DNA of 6,798 nucleotides from Octadecabacter sp. (GTDB lineage Bacteria; Pseudomonadota; Alphaproteobacteria; Rhodobacterales; Rhodobacteraceae). The notes below the pieces were generated by a model. That model did no database searches. It had not been told where the DNA came from and was given only the letters and a program-made list of their open reading frames with translations. The position numbers and the translations under genes were made by a program. Each line of letters starts with the position of its first letter. The stretch's first letter is position 1. Of the stretch, positions 1 to 5,880 are shown piece after piece. Location: positions 368-7,165 of the forward strand of contig DQCL01000016.1 of NCBI GenBank assembly GCA_003533975.1, read 5' to 3'.

Positions 1-29
1 TAGATATCTGGCGCAAAAAGGGCGAATAG
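1..29 (+). CDS. possible 3' end of a truncated gene
   Basis: Reading the plus strand from base 3 gives the codons DIWRKKGE followed by TAG at 27-29, one base before the nadK stop codon on the opposite strand. A hydrophilic, charged C-terminus ending in a convergent stop is what a neighbouring gene's tail would look like. Eight residues cannot identify a family, and the same run could occur by chance, so this is only a possible partial gene. No terminator is visible between the two converging stops. Confidence 0.3.
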
Positions 30-30
30 A

Positions 31-810
31 TCAGACGAATTGCTCACGGATCAGACGCTCTTCCAACCCGTGCCCCGGATCAAACAAAATCCGGTGCTCA
101 ATCTCTGGCGCTGACCAAACATCGACCGACGCCACGTCTTTAACGGAAATCCCGTCTGCATCCGCATTCACAGGGCGTTTGTCGGCATTGGTGACTTCAA
201 ACGTCACGCGGGCGGCTTTGGGCAGTAGGGCACCACGCCAGCGACGTGGGCGGAACGGCGCGACCGCTGTCAGGGCCAAAACGTTGGACCCGATCGGCAC
301 AATCGGCCCATGCGCAGAATAGTTATAGGCGGTCGATCCAGCGGGCGTGGACAGCAACGCCCCGTCACACACCAGTTCTTCCATGCGCATTTTGCCGTCG
401 ACATAAATGCGCAATTTCGCGGCTTGTGGCCCCGCGCGCAAAAGCGAAACTTCGTTGATCGCCAGTGCCTTATGCTCAGTTCCATCCACACAGGTCGCGG
501 CCATATGCAGCGGATTGATCACCTCTTCTTCCGCCTTTGCAAGGCGGTCCCGCAACCCTTGGGCCGAAAAACTGTTCATCAAAAACCCAACCGTGCCGCG
601 GTTCATCCCGTAAACGGGTGCGGGCAAATGCTGGGTGCCGTGCAAGGTTTCCAACATAAAACCGTCACCACCAAGAGCGACGATAATGTCCGCATCTTCA
701 ACCTCAACCCCGCCATATTGCGACGTCAGCGCGGCCTTTGCCTGCTGCGCAATCGGCGCATCACTGGCAACAAATGCCAGCTTGGTCTGCGAATGTGTGT
801 CAACGGGCAT
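31..810 (-). CDS. nadK: NAD kinase (ATP/polyphosphate-NAD kinase)
   Basis: Cytoplasmic enzyme that phosphorylates NAD+ to NADP+, the only route to NADP(H). The 259-residue protein has the family hallmarks in order: GGDG at residues 47-50 (phosphate-binding and catalytic Asp), GMNRGTVGFL at about 68-77, the NE pair at 119-120, and the signature STPAGSTAYNYSAHGPIV at about 154-171, which shapes the NAD site. The length fits short alphaproteobacterial NadK proteins. The start is ATG at 808-810; only a weak purine stretch (GAAAG) lies upstream, so the start is likely rather than certain. The gene diverges from glyA across 172 bp and may share its control region. Nothing looks broken: the C-terminal dimer/substrate region with NADADG at about 215-220 is present. 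Confidence 0.95.
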   Translation of the reverse strand: MPVDTHSQTKLAFVASDAPIAQQAKAALTSQYGGVEVEDADIIVALGGDGFMLETLHGTQHLPAPVYGMNRGTVGFLMNSFSAQGLRDRLAKAEEEVINPLHMAATCVDGTEHKALAINEVSLLRAGPQAAKLRIYVDGKMRMEELVCDGALLSTPAGSTAYNYSAHGPIVPIGSNVLALTAVAPFRPRRWRGALLPKAARVTFEVTNADKRPVNADADGISVKDVASVDVWSAPEIEHRILFDPGHGLEERLIREQFV

Positions 811-885
811 GGGCGAACTTTCGAGATTGAAACCTGTTGTCCCCTGCCCCTAGCGAAAACGCAAGTCGCGGATCAGAGCAAGACA

Positions 886-909
886 GTCGGAACCGACATC
901 ATAATGATG
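886..909. promoter_or_regulatory. two abutting inverted repeats in the nadK-glyA intergenic region
   Basis: The 172-bp divergent region (811-982) contains GTCGG-AA-CCGAC at 886-897 and, sharing its last base, CATCAT-A-ATGATG at 897-909. The second is a perfect 6+1+6 inverted repeat and looks like a dimeric-regulator operator. It lies 74 bp before the glyA ATG, a plausible place to control glyA, nadK or both. It does not match the MetR or PurR sites known from enterobacterial glyA. I could not place convincing -35/-10 boxes for either gene. The regulator is unknown and the operator role is inference. Confidence 0.35.
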
Positions 910-982
910 AAAAATTTGGGCTTTTATGCCAAGAGGGGACAGCATATTAGCCGCCCTAACGCATGTTCCAAAGGATATCACC

Positions 983-2278
983 ATGAACGCTGCCACCAAA
1001 GACACCGGTTTTTTCACTGAAAGCCTCTCCACCCGTGATCCAGAGATTGCTGCTGCAATTGGCGCCGAACTTGGCCGTCAGCGCAACGAGATCGAATTGA
1101 TCGCGTCTGAAAACATCGTGTCCGCCGCCGTCATGGAAGCGCAGGGCAGCGTGATGACGAACAAGTACGCCGAAGGTTACCCGGGCCGCCGCTATTATGG
1201 CGGCTGCCAGCACGTCGATGTTGCAGAAAACCTCGCGATTGATCGCGCCAAGCAGTTGTTCAACGTAGAATATGTAAACGTTCAGCCGAATTCTGGCTCC
1301 CAAGCCAACCAAGGTGTCTATCAGGCACTGATCAAGCCCGGCGATACCATCCTTGGCATGTCCTTGGACGCTGGTGGCCACCTCACACACGGCGCAAAGC
1401 CAAACCAGTCCGGCAAAATCTACAACGCCATCCAATACGGCGTGCGCAAGCAGGACAGCCTGTTGGACTACGACCAAGTGCAGGAATTGGCCACAGAACA
1501 TCAGCCAAAGATGATTATCGCCGGTGGCTCTGCCATCCCGCGCATCATTGATTTCAAGCGCATGCGCGAGATTGCTGACAGCGTTGGTGCGTATCTGTTG
1601 GTCGACATGGCCCACTTTGCTGGCCTCGTGGCTGCGGGCATCTACCCGTCCCCATTCCCACACGCCCACGTCGCCACGACGACGACCCACAAAACCCTGC
1701 GCGGCCCACGCGGCGGCATGATCGTCACCAACGACGAAGCACTGGCCAAGAAGTTCAACTCAGCGATCTTCCCAGGCATCCAAGGCGGCCCGCTGATGCA
1801 CGTTATCGCGGGTAAGGCTGTGGCCTTTGGCGAAGCACTGCGCCCTGAGTTCAAGGCCTACCAAAAGCAGGTCGTGGCAAACGCACAGGCGTTGGCTGAC
1901 CAGTTGATGAAGGGTGGCCTCGACATCGTTACGGGCGGCACAGACAGCCACGTGATGCTTGTTGATCTGCGTCCAAAGGGTGTGAAGGGCAATGACACGG
2001 AACGTGCGCTGGAACGCGCCCACATTACCTGCAACAAAAACGGCATCCCGTTTGACCCTGAAAAACCGATGGTGACATCCGGTGTCCGCCTTGGTTCACC
2101 TGCGGGAACGACACGCGGCTTTACCGAAGTTGAATTCCGCATGATCGCGGATTGGATCGTCGAAGTCGTAGATGGCTTGGCGGCAAACGGCGCGGACGGC
2201 AACGCAGAGGTAGAGGCCAAGGTAAGCGCCGAAGTCGAAGCACTGTGCGAACGCTTCCCGATGTATCCGAACCTTTGA
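983..2278 (+). CDS. glyA: serine hydroxymethyltransferase
   Basis: PLP-dependent cytoplasmic enzyme interconverting serine plus tetrahydrofolate and glycine plus 5,10-methylene-THF, the main source of one-carbon units. The 431-residue protein shows the full family pattern: IELIASEN at 37-44, [13 protein letters not shown] at 62-74, the PLP-contacting DMAHFAGL at 208-215, and [14 protein letters not shown] at 232-245, where K237 is the Schiff-base lysine. [15 protein letters not shown] at 365-379 is the substrate-carboxylate region. The ATG at 983 was chosen because AAGGA sits at 971-975 with normal spacing and the protein then starts like other alphaproteobacterial SHMTs; the frame stays open to an ATG at 926, but those 19 extra residues have no support. 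A strong terminator follows, so it is probably transcribed alone. Confidence 0.97.
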   Translation: MNAATKDTGFFTESLSTRDPEIAAAIGAELGRQRNEIELIASENIVSAAVMEAQGSVMTNKYAEGYPGRRYYGGCQHVDVAENLAIDRAKQLFNVEYVNVQPNSGSQANQGVYQALIKPGDTILGMSLDAGGHLTHGAKPNQSGKIYNAIQYGVRKQDSLLDYDQVQELATEHQPKMIIAGGSAIPRIIDFKRMREIADSVGAYLLVDMAHFAGLVAAGIYPSPFPHAHVATTTTHKTLRGPRGGMIVTNDEALAKKFNSAIFPGIQGGPLMHVIAGKAVAFGEALRPEFKAYQKQVVANAQALADQLMKGGLDIVTGGTDSHVMLVDLRPKGVKGNDTERALERAHITCNKNGIPFDPEKPMVTSGVRLGSPAGTTRGFTEVEFRMIADWIVEVVDGLAANGADGNAEVEAKVSAEVEALCERFPMYPNL

Positions 2279-2298
2279 TCGGCTGCACATATACTGCG

Positions 2299-2336
2299 CA
2301 AAGCCGCCGTGGACATCCGCGGCGGCTTTGGCTTTT
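2299..2336 (+). terminator. intrinsic terminator of glyA
   Basis: A near-perfect hairpin: the arm at 2299-2312 (CAAAGCCGCCGTGG) pairs with 2317-2330 (CCGCGGCGGCTTTG) through one T-G wobble, giving a 14-bp GC-rich stem with an ACAT tetraloop, then GCTTTT. It lies 20 bp after the glyA stop. Its 3' edge is only 8-15 bp from the next ATG, so it separates glyA from the downstream gene and leaves little room for a separate leader. Confidence 0.85.
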
Positions 2337-2344
2337 CTAGCGCC

Positions 2345-3193
2345 ATGCACAAACCAAGCAACTTTGTGACACGGATAGAACGCCCCGTTCGCGCACGTTT
2401 GCCTGCAAGCGCGGCTGGCCCAGTGGTGTTCGTGTTAAAACACGCATGGGCCTGCCTGTTCGCAGGCCTCATCCTGATCGCTGTGATCGTCACCAAAGCG
2501 GTCTGGTCCCCTGATTGGATCATCAACCGTTATGACGCCCTCTTTGGGTTTGCGCTGGCGATACAGGTGGCAATGTTGGCCTTCAAACTCGAAACTTGGC
2601 AAGAGGCCAAGGTCATCGCGCTGTTTCACATCACAGGCACCGCGATGGAGTGGTTCAAAGTCAGCGCAGGGTCATGGGCCTACCCCGAAGACGCGATTTT
2701 CGTGATCCTCGGCGTGCCGTTGTTCAGCGGGTTTATGTATGCCTCAGTGGGCAGCTACATCGCCCGTGTAATCCGCCTGTTTGACTTGCGTTTCACGTCC
2801 TACCCGCCCTTCTGGATGACGGTTATATTGGCTGTGGCGATTTACGTAAACTTCTTTGCCCACCATTTCGTGCCCGACATTCGGTTGCTGTTGTTCGCCG
2901 CCACCGCTGTGTTGTTCTGGCGCACGCGGGTGGTGTTTGAACTGGGCAGAACCTACGCAATCCCCCTCCCCCTCGCCGCACTCTGCGCGAGCTTTTTTCT
3001 TTGGATCGCAGAGAACGTCGGCACCCTCACAGGAACATGGGTCTACGCCGGATCCGCAGCGTTTGAGATGACGTCATTCAGCAAAATGGGCAGTTGGTAT
3101 TTGCTGCTGTATGTGGCGTTCGTAACCGTCACAATCGTCGTGCGCAGCCCGCTCGACATCAAACGTAATCGCGCCACACCAAGTAGACCATAA
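2345..3193 (+). CDS. DUF817-family integral membrane protein
   Basis: Predicted 282-residue polytopic inner-membrane protein with about seven or eight hydrophobic segments (roughly 36-54, 64-83, 88-101, 117-137, 156-173, 179-195, 204-222, 250-267). The stretches HITGTAMEWFKVSAGSWAYPE (about 95-115, between membrane segments), GVPLFSGFMYASVGSYI (123-139) and WIAENVGTLTGTWVY (220-234) match what I recall of DUF817 (the family of Bacillus YoaT), whose function is unknown. Conserved Glu, Lys and Trp within or beside membrane segments could form a buried functional site, but no substrate can be inferred. The ATG at 2345 was chosen because the open frame further upstream runs into the glyA terminator. 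No clear Shine-Dalgarno is seen, and GTG at 2366 is an alternative. The 3' end overlaps the convergent gene by 35 bp. Confidence 0.8.
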   Translation: MHKPSNFVTRIERPVRARLPASAAGPVVFVLKHAWACLFAGLILIAVIVTKAVWSPDWIINRYDALFGFALAIQVAMLAFKLETWQEAKVIALFHITGTAMEWFKVSAGSWAYPEDAIFVILGVPLFSGFMYASVGSYIARVIRLFDLRFTSYPPFWMTVILAVAIYVNFFAHHFVPDIRLLLFAATAVLFWRTRVVFELGRTYAIPLPLAALCASFFLWIAENVGTLTGTWVYAGSAAFEMTSFSKMGSWYLLLYVAFVTVTIVVRSPLDIKRNRATPSRP

Positions 3194-3530
3194 ACGCTGC
3201 GAAAACGAGGATCAGATTAAAGCTGATCACCCCGAGCACGCCCAAAACACGGGTCTTACGGCGCTCTTTTGGGTCAATGGTTTTCAGATGTGTAACGAGC
3301 ATATCCCGCGCTTTCACGACCTTGGCGTCATCAATCATCACGCGCAATTTCGGGTGGTTCATGAGCTGCGATGCCTGTACCAGATAGCGCCCCTCACGGT
3401 GCGCCCATTTCGGCAACAAACGTCCGGCCCGTGCCAGCGCTTTTTCCAGCGTGCGACCCTTGATGCGCAGCCTCTGTTCGATAAGGTTCTGCACCTCATC
3501 TGCATACTTGTTAACAGAATCCCCAGTCAT
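3159..3530 (-). CDS. hypothetical protein with a C-terminal transmembrane segment
   Basis: A 123-residue protein, mostly basic and predicted helical over residues 1-93, followed by KERRKTR (88-94) and one hydrophobic span at about 95-119 ending in WRDYV. The basic residues before the span suggest the N-terminal domain stays in the cytoplasm, anchored by its C-terminus. It resembles uncharacterised Rhodobacteraceae proteins as far as I recall, and I assign no function. The start is uncertain: the frame stays open to TTG at 3588-3590, which would add 20 residues and leave only 5 bp to the divergent hydrolase gene. ATG at 3530 leaves 65 bp for two divergent promoters and was preferred, though neither start has a strong Shine-Dalgarno. 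The 3' end overlaps the DUF817-type gene tail-to-tail. Confidence 0.72.
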   Translation of the reverse strand: MTGDSVNKYADEVQNLIEQRLRIKGRTLEKALARAGRLLPKWAHREGRYLVQASQLMNHPKLRVMIDDAKVVKARDMLVTHLKTIDPKERRKTRVLGVLGVISFNLILVFAAFMVYLVWRDYV

Positions 3531-3595
3531 ACCGTCAGGCTTAGCCTGCGCGCAGGACCCTTTCAATTCACGCGCTTTGCGCTTAGTCAAAAGCG

Positions 3596-4324
3596 ATGCT
3601 GAATCTCCTCACCTACGGCGATACGTCGCTGCCAAAACTCCTCATCGCCCATGGGCTTTTCGGCTCTGCGCGCAATTGGGGTGTGATCGCCAAACGCCTG
3701 TCTGACACCTACCACGTCCTCACGCCCGACATGCGCAACCACGGCGCAAGCCCTTGGAATAACACGCAAAGTTATCCTGACATGGCTGATGATCTGGCGG
3801 AGCTTCTGGACGGTCCTACCTTTGTTGTGGGCCACTCGATGGGCGGTAAAGCGGTGATGGTGCTGGCGCTGAAATACCCGCATCTGGTGAAAAAACTGGT
3901 CGTCGCGGACATCGCGCCAGTCAGGTACACACACACCCAAGCCCAACACATCAAAGCCATGCGTGCCGTTGACCTGCATGCGATTGAGCGGCGCAGCCAA
4001 GCCGGTGAAACCCTCGACCCAGAGGTGCGCGACTTCCTGCTGCAATCCCTTGATGTGAAAGCGAAAAAATGGACGTTGAACCTAGATGTCCTTGACGCCG
4101 AGATGCCCAAAATCATGGATTTCCCAGCCATTTCAGGCACCTATGACGGCCCGACCTTGTTCCTGTCAGGCGCGGACAGCGACTACGTCACGCCCGCCCA
4201 TCGCCCCGTCATTAAGGACATGTTTCCCAAAGCCCGCTTTGCCAAACTGCCCGGCGCAGGCCACTGGCTTCACGCACAAAAACCGCGCGAATTCGAAGCG
4301 ACGCTACGGGCGTTTTTCGCCTAA
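3596..4324 (+). CDS. alpha/beta-hydrolase, YbfF/ABHD11-like esterase
   Basis: A 242-residue cytoplasmic alpha/beta-hydrolase. HGLFGSARNW at 19-28 forms the oxyanion-hole region, DMRNHGASP follows at 45-53, GHSMGG at 79-84 carries nucleophile S81, and GAGHWLHAQKP at 220-230 carries H223. The acid may be D194 in SGADSDYV (the usual position after strand 7) or D105 in ADIAPV, the position I recall being used in E. coli YbfF. The overall pattern fits YbfF/ABHD11 esterases that act on short acyl esters or thioesters; the physiological substrate is not readable. No good Shine-Dalgarno precedes ATG 3596, but the family-like N-terminus begins there. The gene diverges from the hypothetical protein to its left, and a short tandem repeat begins 7 bp after its stop. 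Confidence 0.9.
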   Translation: MLNLLTYGDTSLPKLLIAHGLFGSARNWGVIAKRLSDTYHVLTPDMRNHGASPWNNTQSYPDMADDLAELLDGPTFVVGHSMGGKAVMVLALKYPHLVKKLVVADIAPVRYTHTQAQHIKAMRAVDLHAIERRSQAGETLDPEVRDFLLQSLDVKAKKWTLNLDVLDAEMPKIMDFPAISGTYDGPTLFLSGADSDYVTPAHRPVIKDMFPKARFAKLPGAGHWLHAQKPREFEATLRAFFA

Positions 4325-4330
4325 AAACCC

Positions 4331-4381
4331 GATATGGGTCGAGTATGGGTCTGATATGGGTCCAGTATGGGCGCGATAGGG
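4331..4381. repeat. 11-bp tandem repeat, unit TATGGGTCnrn
   Basis: TATGGG occurs at 4333, 4344, 4355 and 4366, exactly 11 bp apart, with TC after the first three copies. A decayed fifth copy (TAGGG) starts at 4377. The array starts just after the hydrolase stop and ends at a small GGGC-CGT-GCCC inverted repeat (4379-4389). The period is not a multiple of three, so it does not encode a protein repeat. It is close to one helical turn, which would put all copies on the same DNA face. Role unknown. Confidence 0.75.
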
Positions 4382-4407
4382 CCGTGCCCGCCGATCAGGA
4401 CTAAACC

Positions 4408-4476
4408 ATGCAAGACGTCAAAAACACCAACAACGACGCGCTGCCAGCGGCAATCAAAAAGACGTGTGGAAGATAA
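4408..4476 (+). CDS. possible 22-residue small ORF
   Basis: ATG at 4408 is preceded by AGGA at 4397-4400, seven bases away. It opens a frame encoding MQDVKNTNNDALPAAIKKTC and two more residues before TAA. It sits alone in the gap between the hydrolase and the 60-residue membrane-protein gene. The peptide is hydrophilic, with no signal or membrane segment. It could be a translated small protein, the surviving start of a decayed gene, or chance. The Shine-Dalgarno is its only positive support. Confidence 0.25.
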   Translation: MQDVKNTNNDALPAAIKKTCGR

Positions 4477-4549
4477 TACATGGCCGGCTCCTCATGTGGT
4501 CATGAAGGTAATACGGCCCGGATTCTAATTTCCGTCGCAGGTTGACCCG

Positions 4550-4732
4550 CTATTTTCCGGTCATCGCCTTGGTGATGAAATAGGTCAGCGGGATCGCCAG
4601 AATGCCGCCTGCTACGGCCGCAATCAGGATCGGCCACATGGTATCATACCCCGTCACCAGTGCCGCAATAACAAACGTCCCCGCCAGCGAAGAGCCGATC
4701 ACGGAATATAAAATGGAAGCAAGGTTGAGCAT
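4550..4732 (-). CDS. small two-TM membrane protein
   Basis: A 60-residue protein made almost entirely of two hydrophobic helices (about 5-27 and 33-55) joined by a short YDTMWP turn and ending in KAMTGK. AAGGAG lies seven bases before the ATG (plus-strand 4740-4745), a strong Shine-Dalgarno, so this is very probably a real gene. It resembles a conserved Rhodobacteraceae small protein. I recall such proteins sometimes carrying the database label 'CTP synthetase', which nothing in this sequence supports. An FNR-type site about 80 bp upstream suggests induction or repression with oxygen status. A role at the membrane under low oxygen is a guess from that site, not from the protein. Confidence 0.78.
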   Translation of the reverse strand: MLNLASILYSVIGSSLAGTFVIAALVTGYDTMWPILIAAVAGGILAIPLTYFITKAMTGK

Positions 4733-4765
4733 GAGATGGCTCCTTAAGTGTCAATCAATGTTGCG

Positions 4766-4777
4766 CACGCGCGCGTG
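4766..4777. promoter_or_regulatory. perfect 12-bp palindrome CACGCGCGCGTG
   Basis: A perfect palindrome between the FNR-type site and the Shine-Dalgarno of the 60-residue membrane-protein gene. With its flank (4763-4777) it forms 15 bases of strictly alternating purine and pyrimidine. It could be an operator, or a Z-DNA-prone stretch near the expected transcription start. In GC-rich DNA such a palindrome can also be chance. Confidence 0.25.
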
Positions 4778-4811
4778 GGGGGAGATTGGCATGGAACGGA
4801 GGGGGAATGCT

Positions 4812-4825
4812 TTGATTTGGGTCAA
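4812..4825 (-). promoter_or_regulatory. FNR/FnrL-type binding site
   Basis: TTGAC-CCAA-ATCAA on the minus strand (TTGAT-TTGG-GTCAA on plus) differs at one base from the TTGAT-N4-ATCAA consensus of FNR/Anr/FnrL regulators. Its centre (4818.5) is about 87 bases upstream of the ATG of the 60-residue membrane protein. If it is a class II activator site centred at -41.5, transcription would start near 4777 and leave a leader of about 45 bases. The -10 region expected near 4784-4789 has only a weak match. It lies 11 bases past the methyltransferase stop codon, pointing away from it. Confidence 0.6.
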
Positions 4826-4835
4826 GGATGGGGGG

Positions 4836-5879
4836 CTAACCGACCGCAATCCGCGTAGCGGAGTCAGTCACCGTAACTTTTGATATTGAAGACCTAGCCT
4901 GTTCTTCAGACAGAGCTCGCAAAATACACTTACCCACTTCTAGTACGAGCGGAACTGGAACTGCATTTCCAAACTGCTTGTAAGCGACAGAACGCGTAGG
5001 GTGAGGATGAAATTCCTCAGGAAAACCCTGCAGCCGAGCACATTCACGTGGCGTTAGGAGTCTAGGATTCTTGCCAGGTTGGGGAACAAGGCATTCTTTT
5101 CCGTCTTTGTAATATCTAGCGACTATTGTGTTTGACGGTCGATCAAGATTGGCCTCATACGCAGTAAATCCTACGCCTCTTGCTATGTTTGACTTAGTTC
5201 TACGTTGATGACCTGCCCAACTTCGATCAGAGATCGTGAATTTTTCATCCACGTCTTTTTCCAATGCGCTCTTAAGAGGGAGTGAGGGGCCGTTAAGTGT
5301 TGGAAACTCAAAACTCTCGGCGTCTGCAGCATCTCGAAATGCGACGATGAAACAACGCTTCCTACGCTGCGGCACTAGTGTCTCAGCATTTAAGACTTCA
5401 ACACGAAGAGTATAATCTAGATGGTCTTCAATGATCTTTCGGAGGACTTCAAAAGTGCGGCCCTTGTCGTGTCGAATGATATTACTGACATTTTCCAGAA
5501 ACAACACACGAGGCCGCTTAATACTTACTATACGGGCGATGTCGTAAAAAAGCGTGCCTTGGGCTTCGTCAAGCAATCCGTGAGAACGCCCTAACGCATT
5601 CCTCGCAGACACTCCTGCCAAACTGAACGGCTCGCAGGGAAAGCCCGCTGCAAGTATATCATGACCTGGTATTGACGCGTCTAGGTGCCCATCTGTTCGA
5701 GTTTCTCCGGTAAAATAGCGAATATCTCCGTGCGGCTCTAAACCGTGATTTGCTTTATAAGTGGCACGGGCTTTCTCATCGATTTCGGACGCAAAGACGC
5801 ATTCTCCTCCGAGCTCATCCAAGGCGAGATGAAACCCACCGATTCCAGCAAAAAGGTCGATGTAAGTAAATTTGCTCAT
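4836..5879 (-). CDS. DNA (cytosine-5-)-methyltransferase, type II-like
   Basis: A 347-residue C5-cytosine methyltransferase that transfers a methyl group from S-adenosylmethionine to cytosine in a specific DNA site. All major motifs appear in order: I, DLFAGIGGF (8-16, SAM binding); IV, GFPCEPFSLAG (79-89, nucleophile C82); VI, LENV (128-131, catalytic E129); VIII, QRRKR (171-175); IX, RECARLQGFPEEF (278-290); X, YKQFGNAVPVPL (300-311). The target-recognition region is the single stretch at about 182-277. Its NTIVARYYKDGKE resembles, from memory, Dcm/EcoRII-type enzymes, but specificity cannot be read by eye. Motif IV has Glu where Gln is usual. The ATG lies one base after the HNH gene's TAA, so translation is probably coupled. 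AT-richer than the core genes on its left, suggesting transfer. Confidence 0.95.
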   Translation of the reverse strand: MSKFTYIDLFAGIGGFHLALDELGGECVFASEIDEKARATYKANHGLEPHGDIRYFTGETRTDGHLDASIPGHDILAAGFPCEPFSLAGVSARNALGRSHGLLDEAQGTLFYDIARIVSIKRPRVLFLENVSNIIRHDKGRTFEVLRKIIEDHLDYTLRVEVLNAETLVPQRRKRCFIVAFRDAADAESFEFPTLNGPSLPLKSALEKDVDEKFTISDRSWAGHQRRTKSNIARGVGFTAYEANLDRPSNTIVARYYKDGKECLVPQPGKNPRLLTPRECARLQGFPEEFHPHPTRSVAYKQFGNAVPVPLVLEVGKCILRALSEEQARSSISKVTVTDSATRIAVG

Positions 5880-5880
5880 T

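Noticed and set aside
926..982. Upstream extension of glyA to ATG 926
   Set aside because: The 19 extra residues lack family support, and a good Shine-Dalgarno precedes ATG 983.
811..982. Riboswitch in the glyA leader
   Set aside because: I could not fold a recognisable THF, glycine, SAM or SAH aptamer from the leader by eye.
310..1020. Long open frame on the plus strand opposite nadK (236 codons)
   Set aside because: It lies antisense to a clear NAD kinase, runs through the nadK-glyA control region into glyA, and its translation has no recognisable motif.
956..1690. Long open frame on the minus strand opposite glyA (244 codons)
   Set aside because: Antisense to a fully conserved SHMT; this is typical of GC-rich coding DNA.
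1858..2526. Minus-strand frame crossing the glyA 3' end and terminator
   Set aside because: It runs through the glyA terminator hairpin and into the DUF817-type gene, with low-complexity Ser/Arg-rich translation.
4331..4381. CRISPR array
   Set aside because: The repeat unit is 11 bp with no unique spacers, and no cas genes are nearby.
4484..4515. Terminator for the hydrolase or small membrane-protein gene
   Set aside because: Only a 5-bp stem (TCATG/CATGA at 4492-4505) is present, with no T-run on either strand.
4777..4835. Possible G-quadruplex from four G-runs on the plus strand
   Set aside because: The loops between runs are about 18, 13 and 8 bases, longer than normal for a stable quadruplex.
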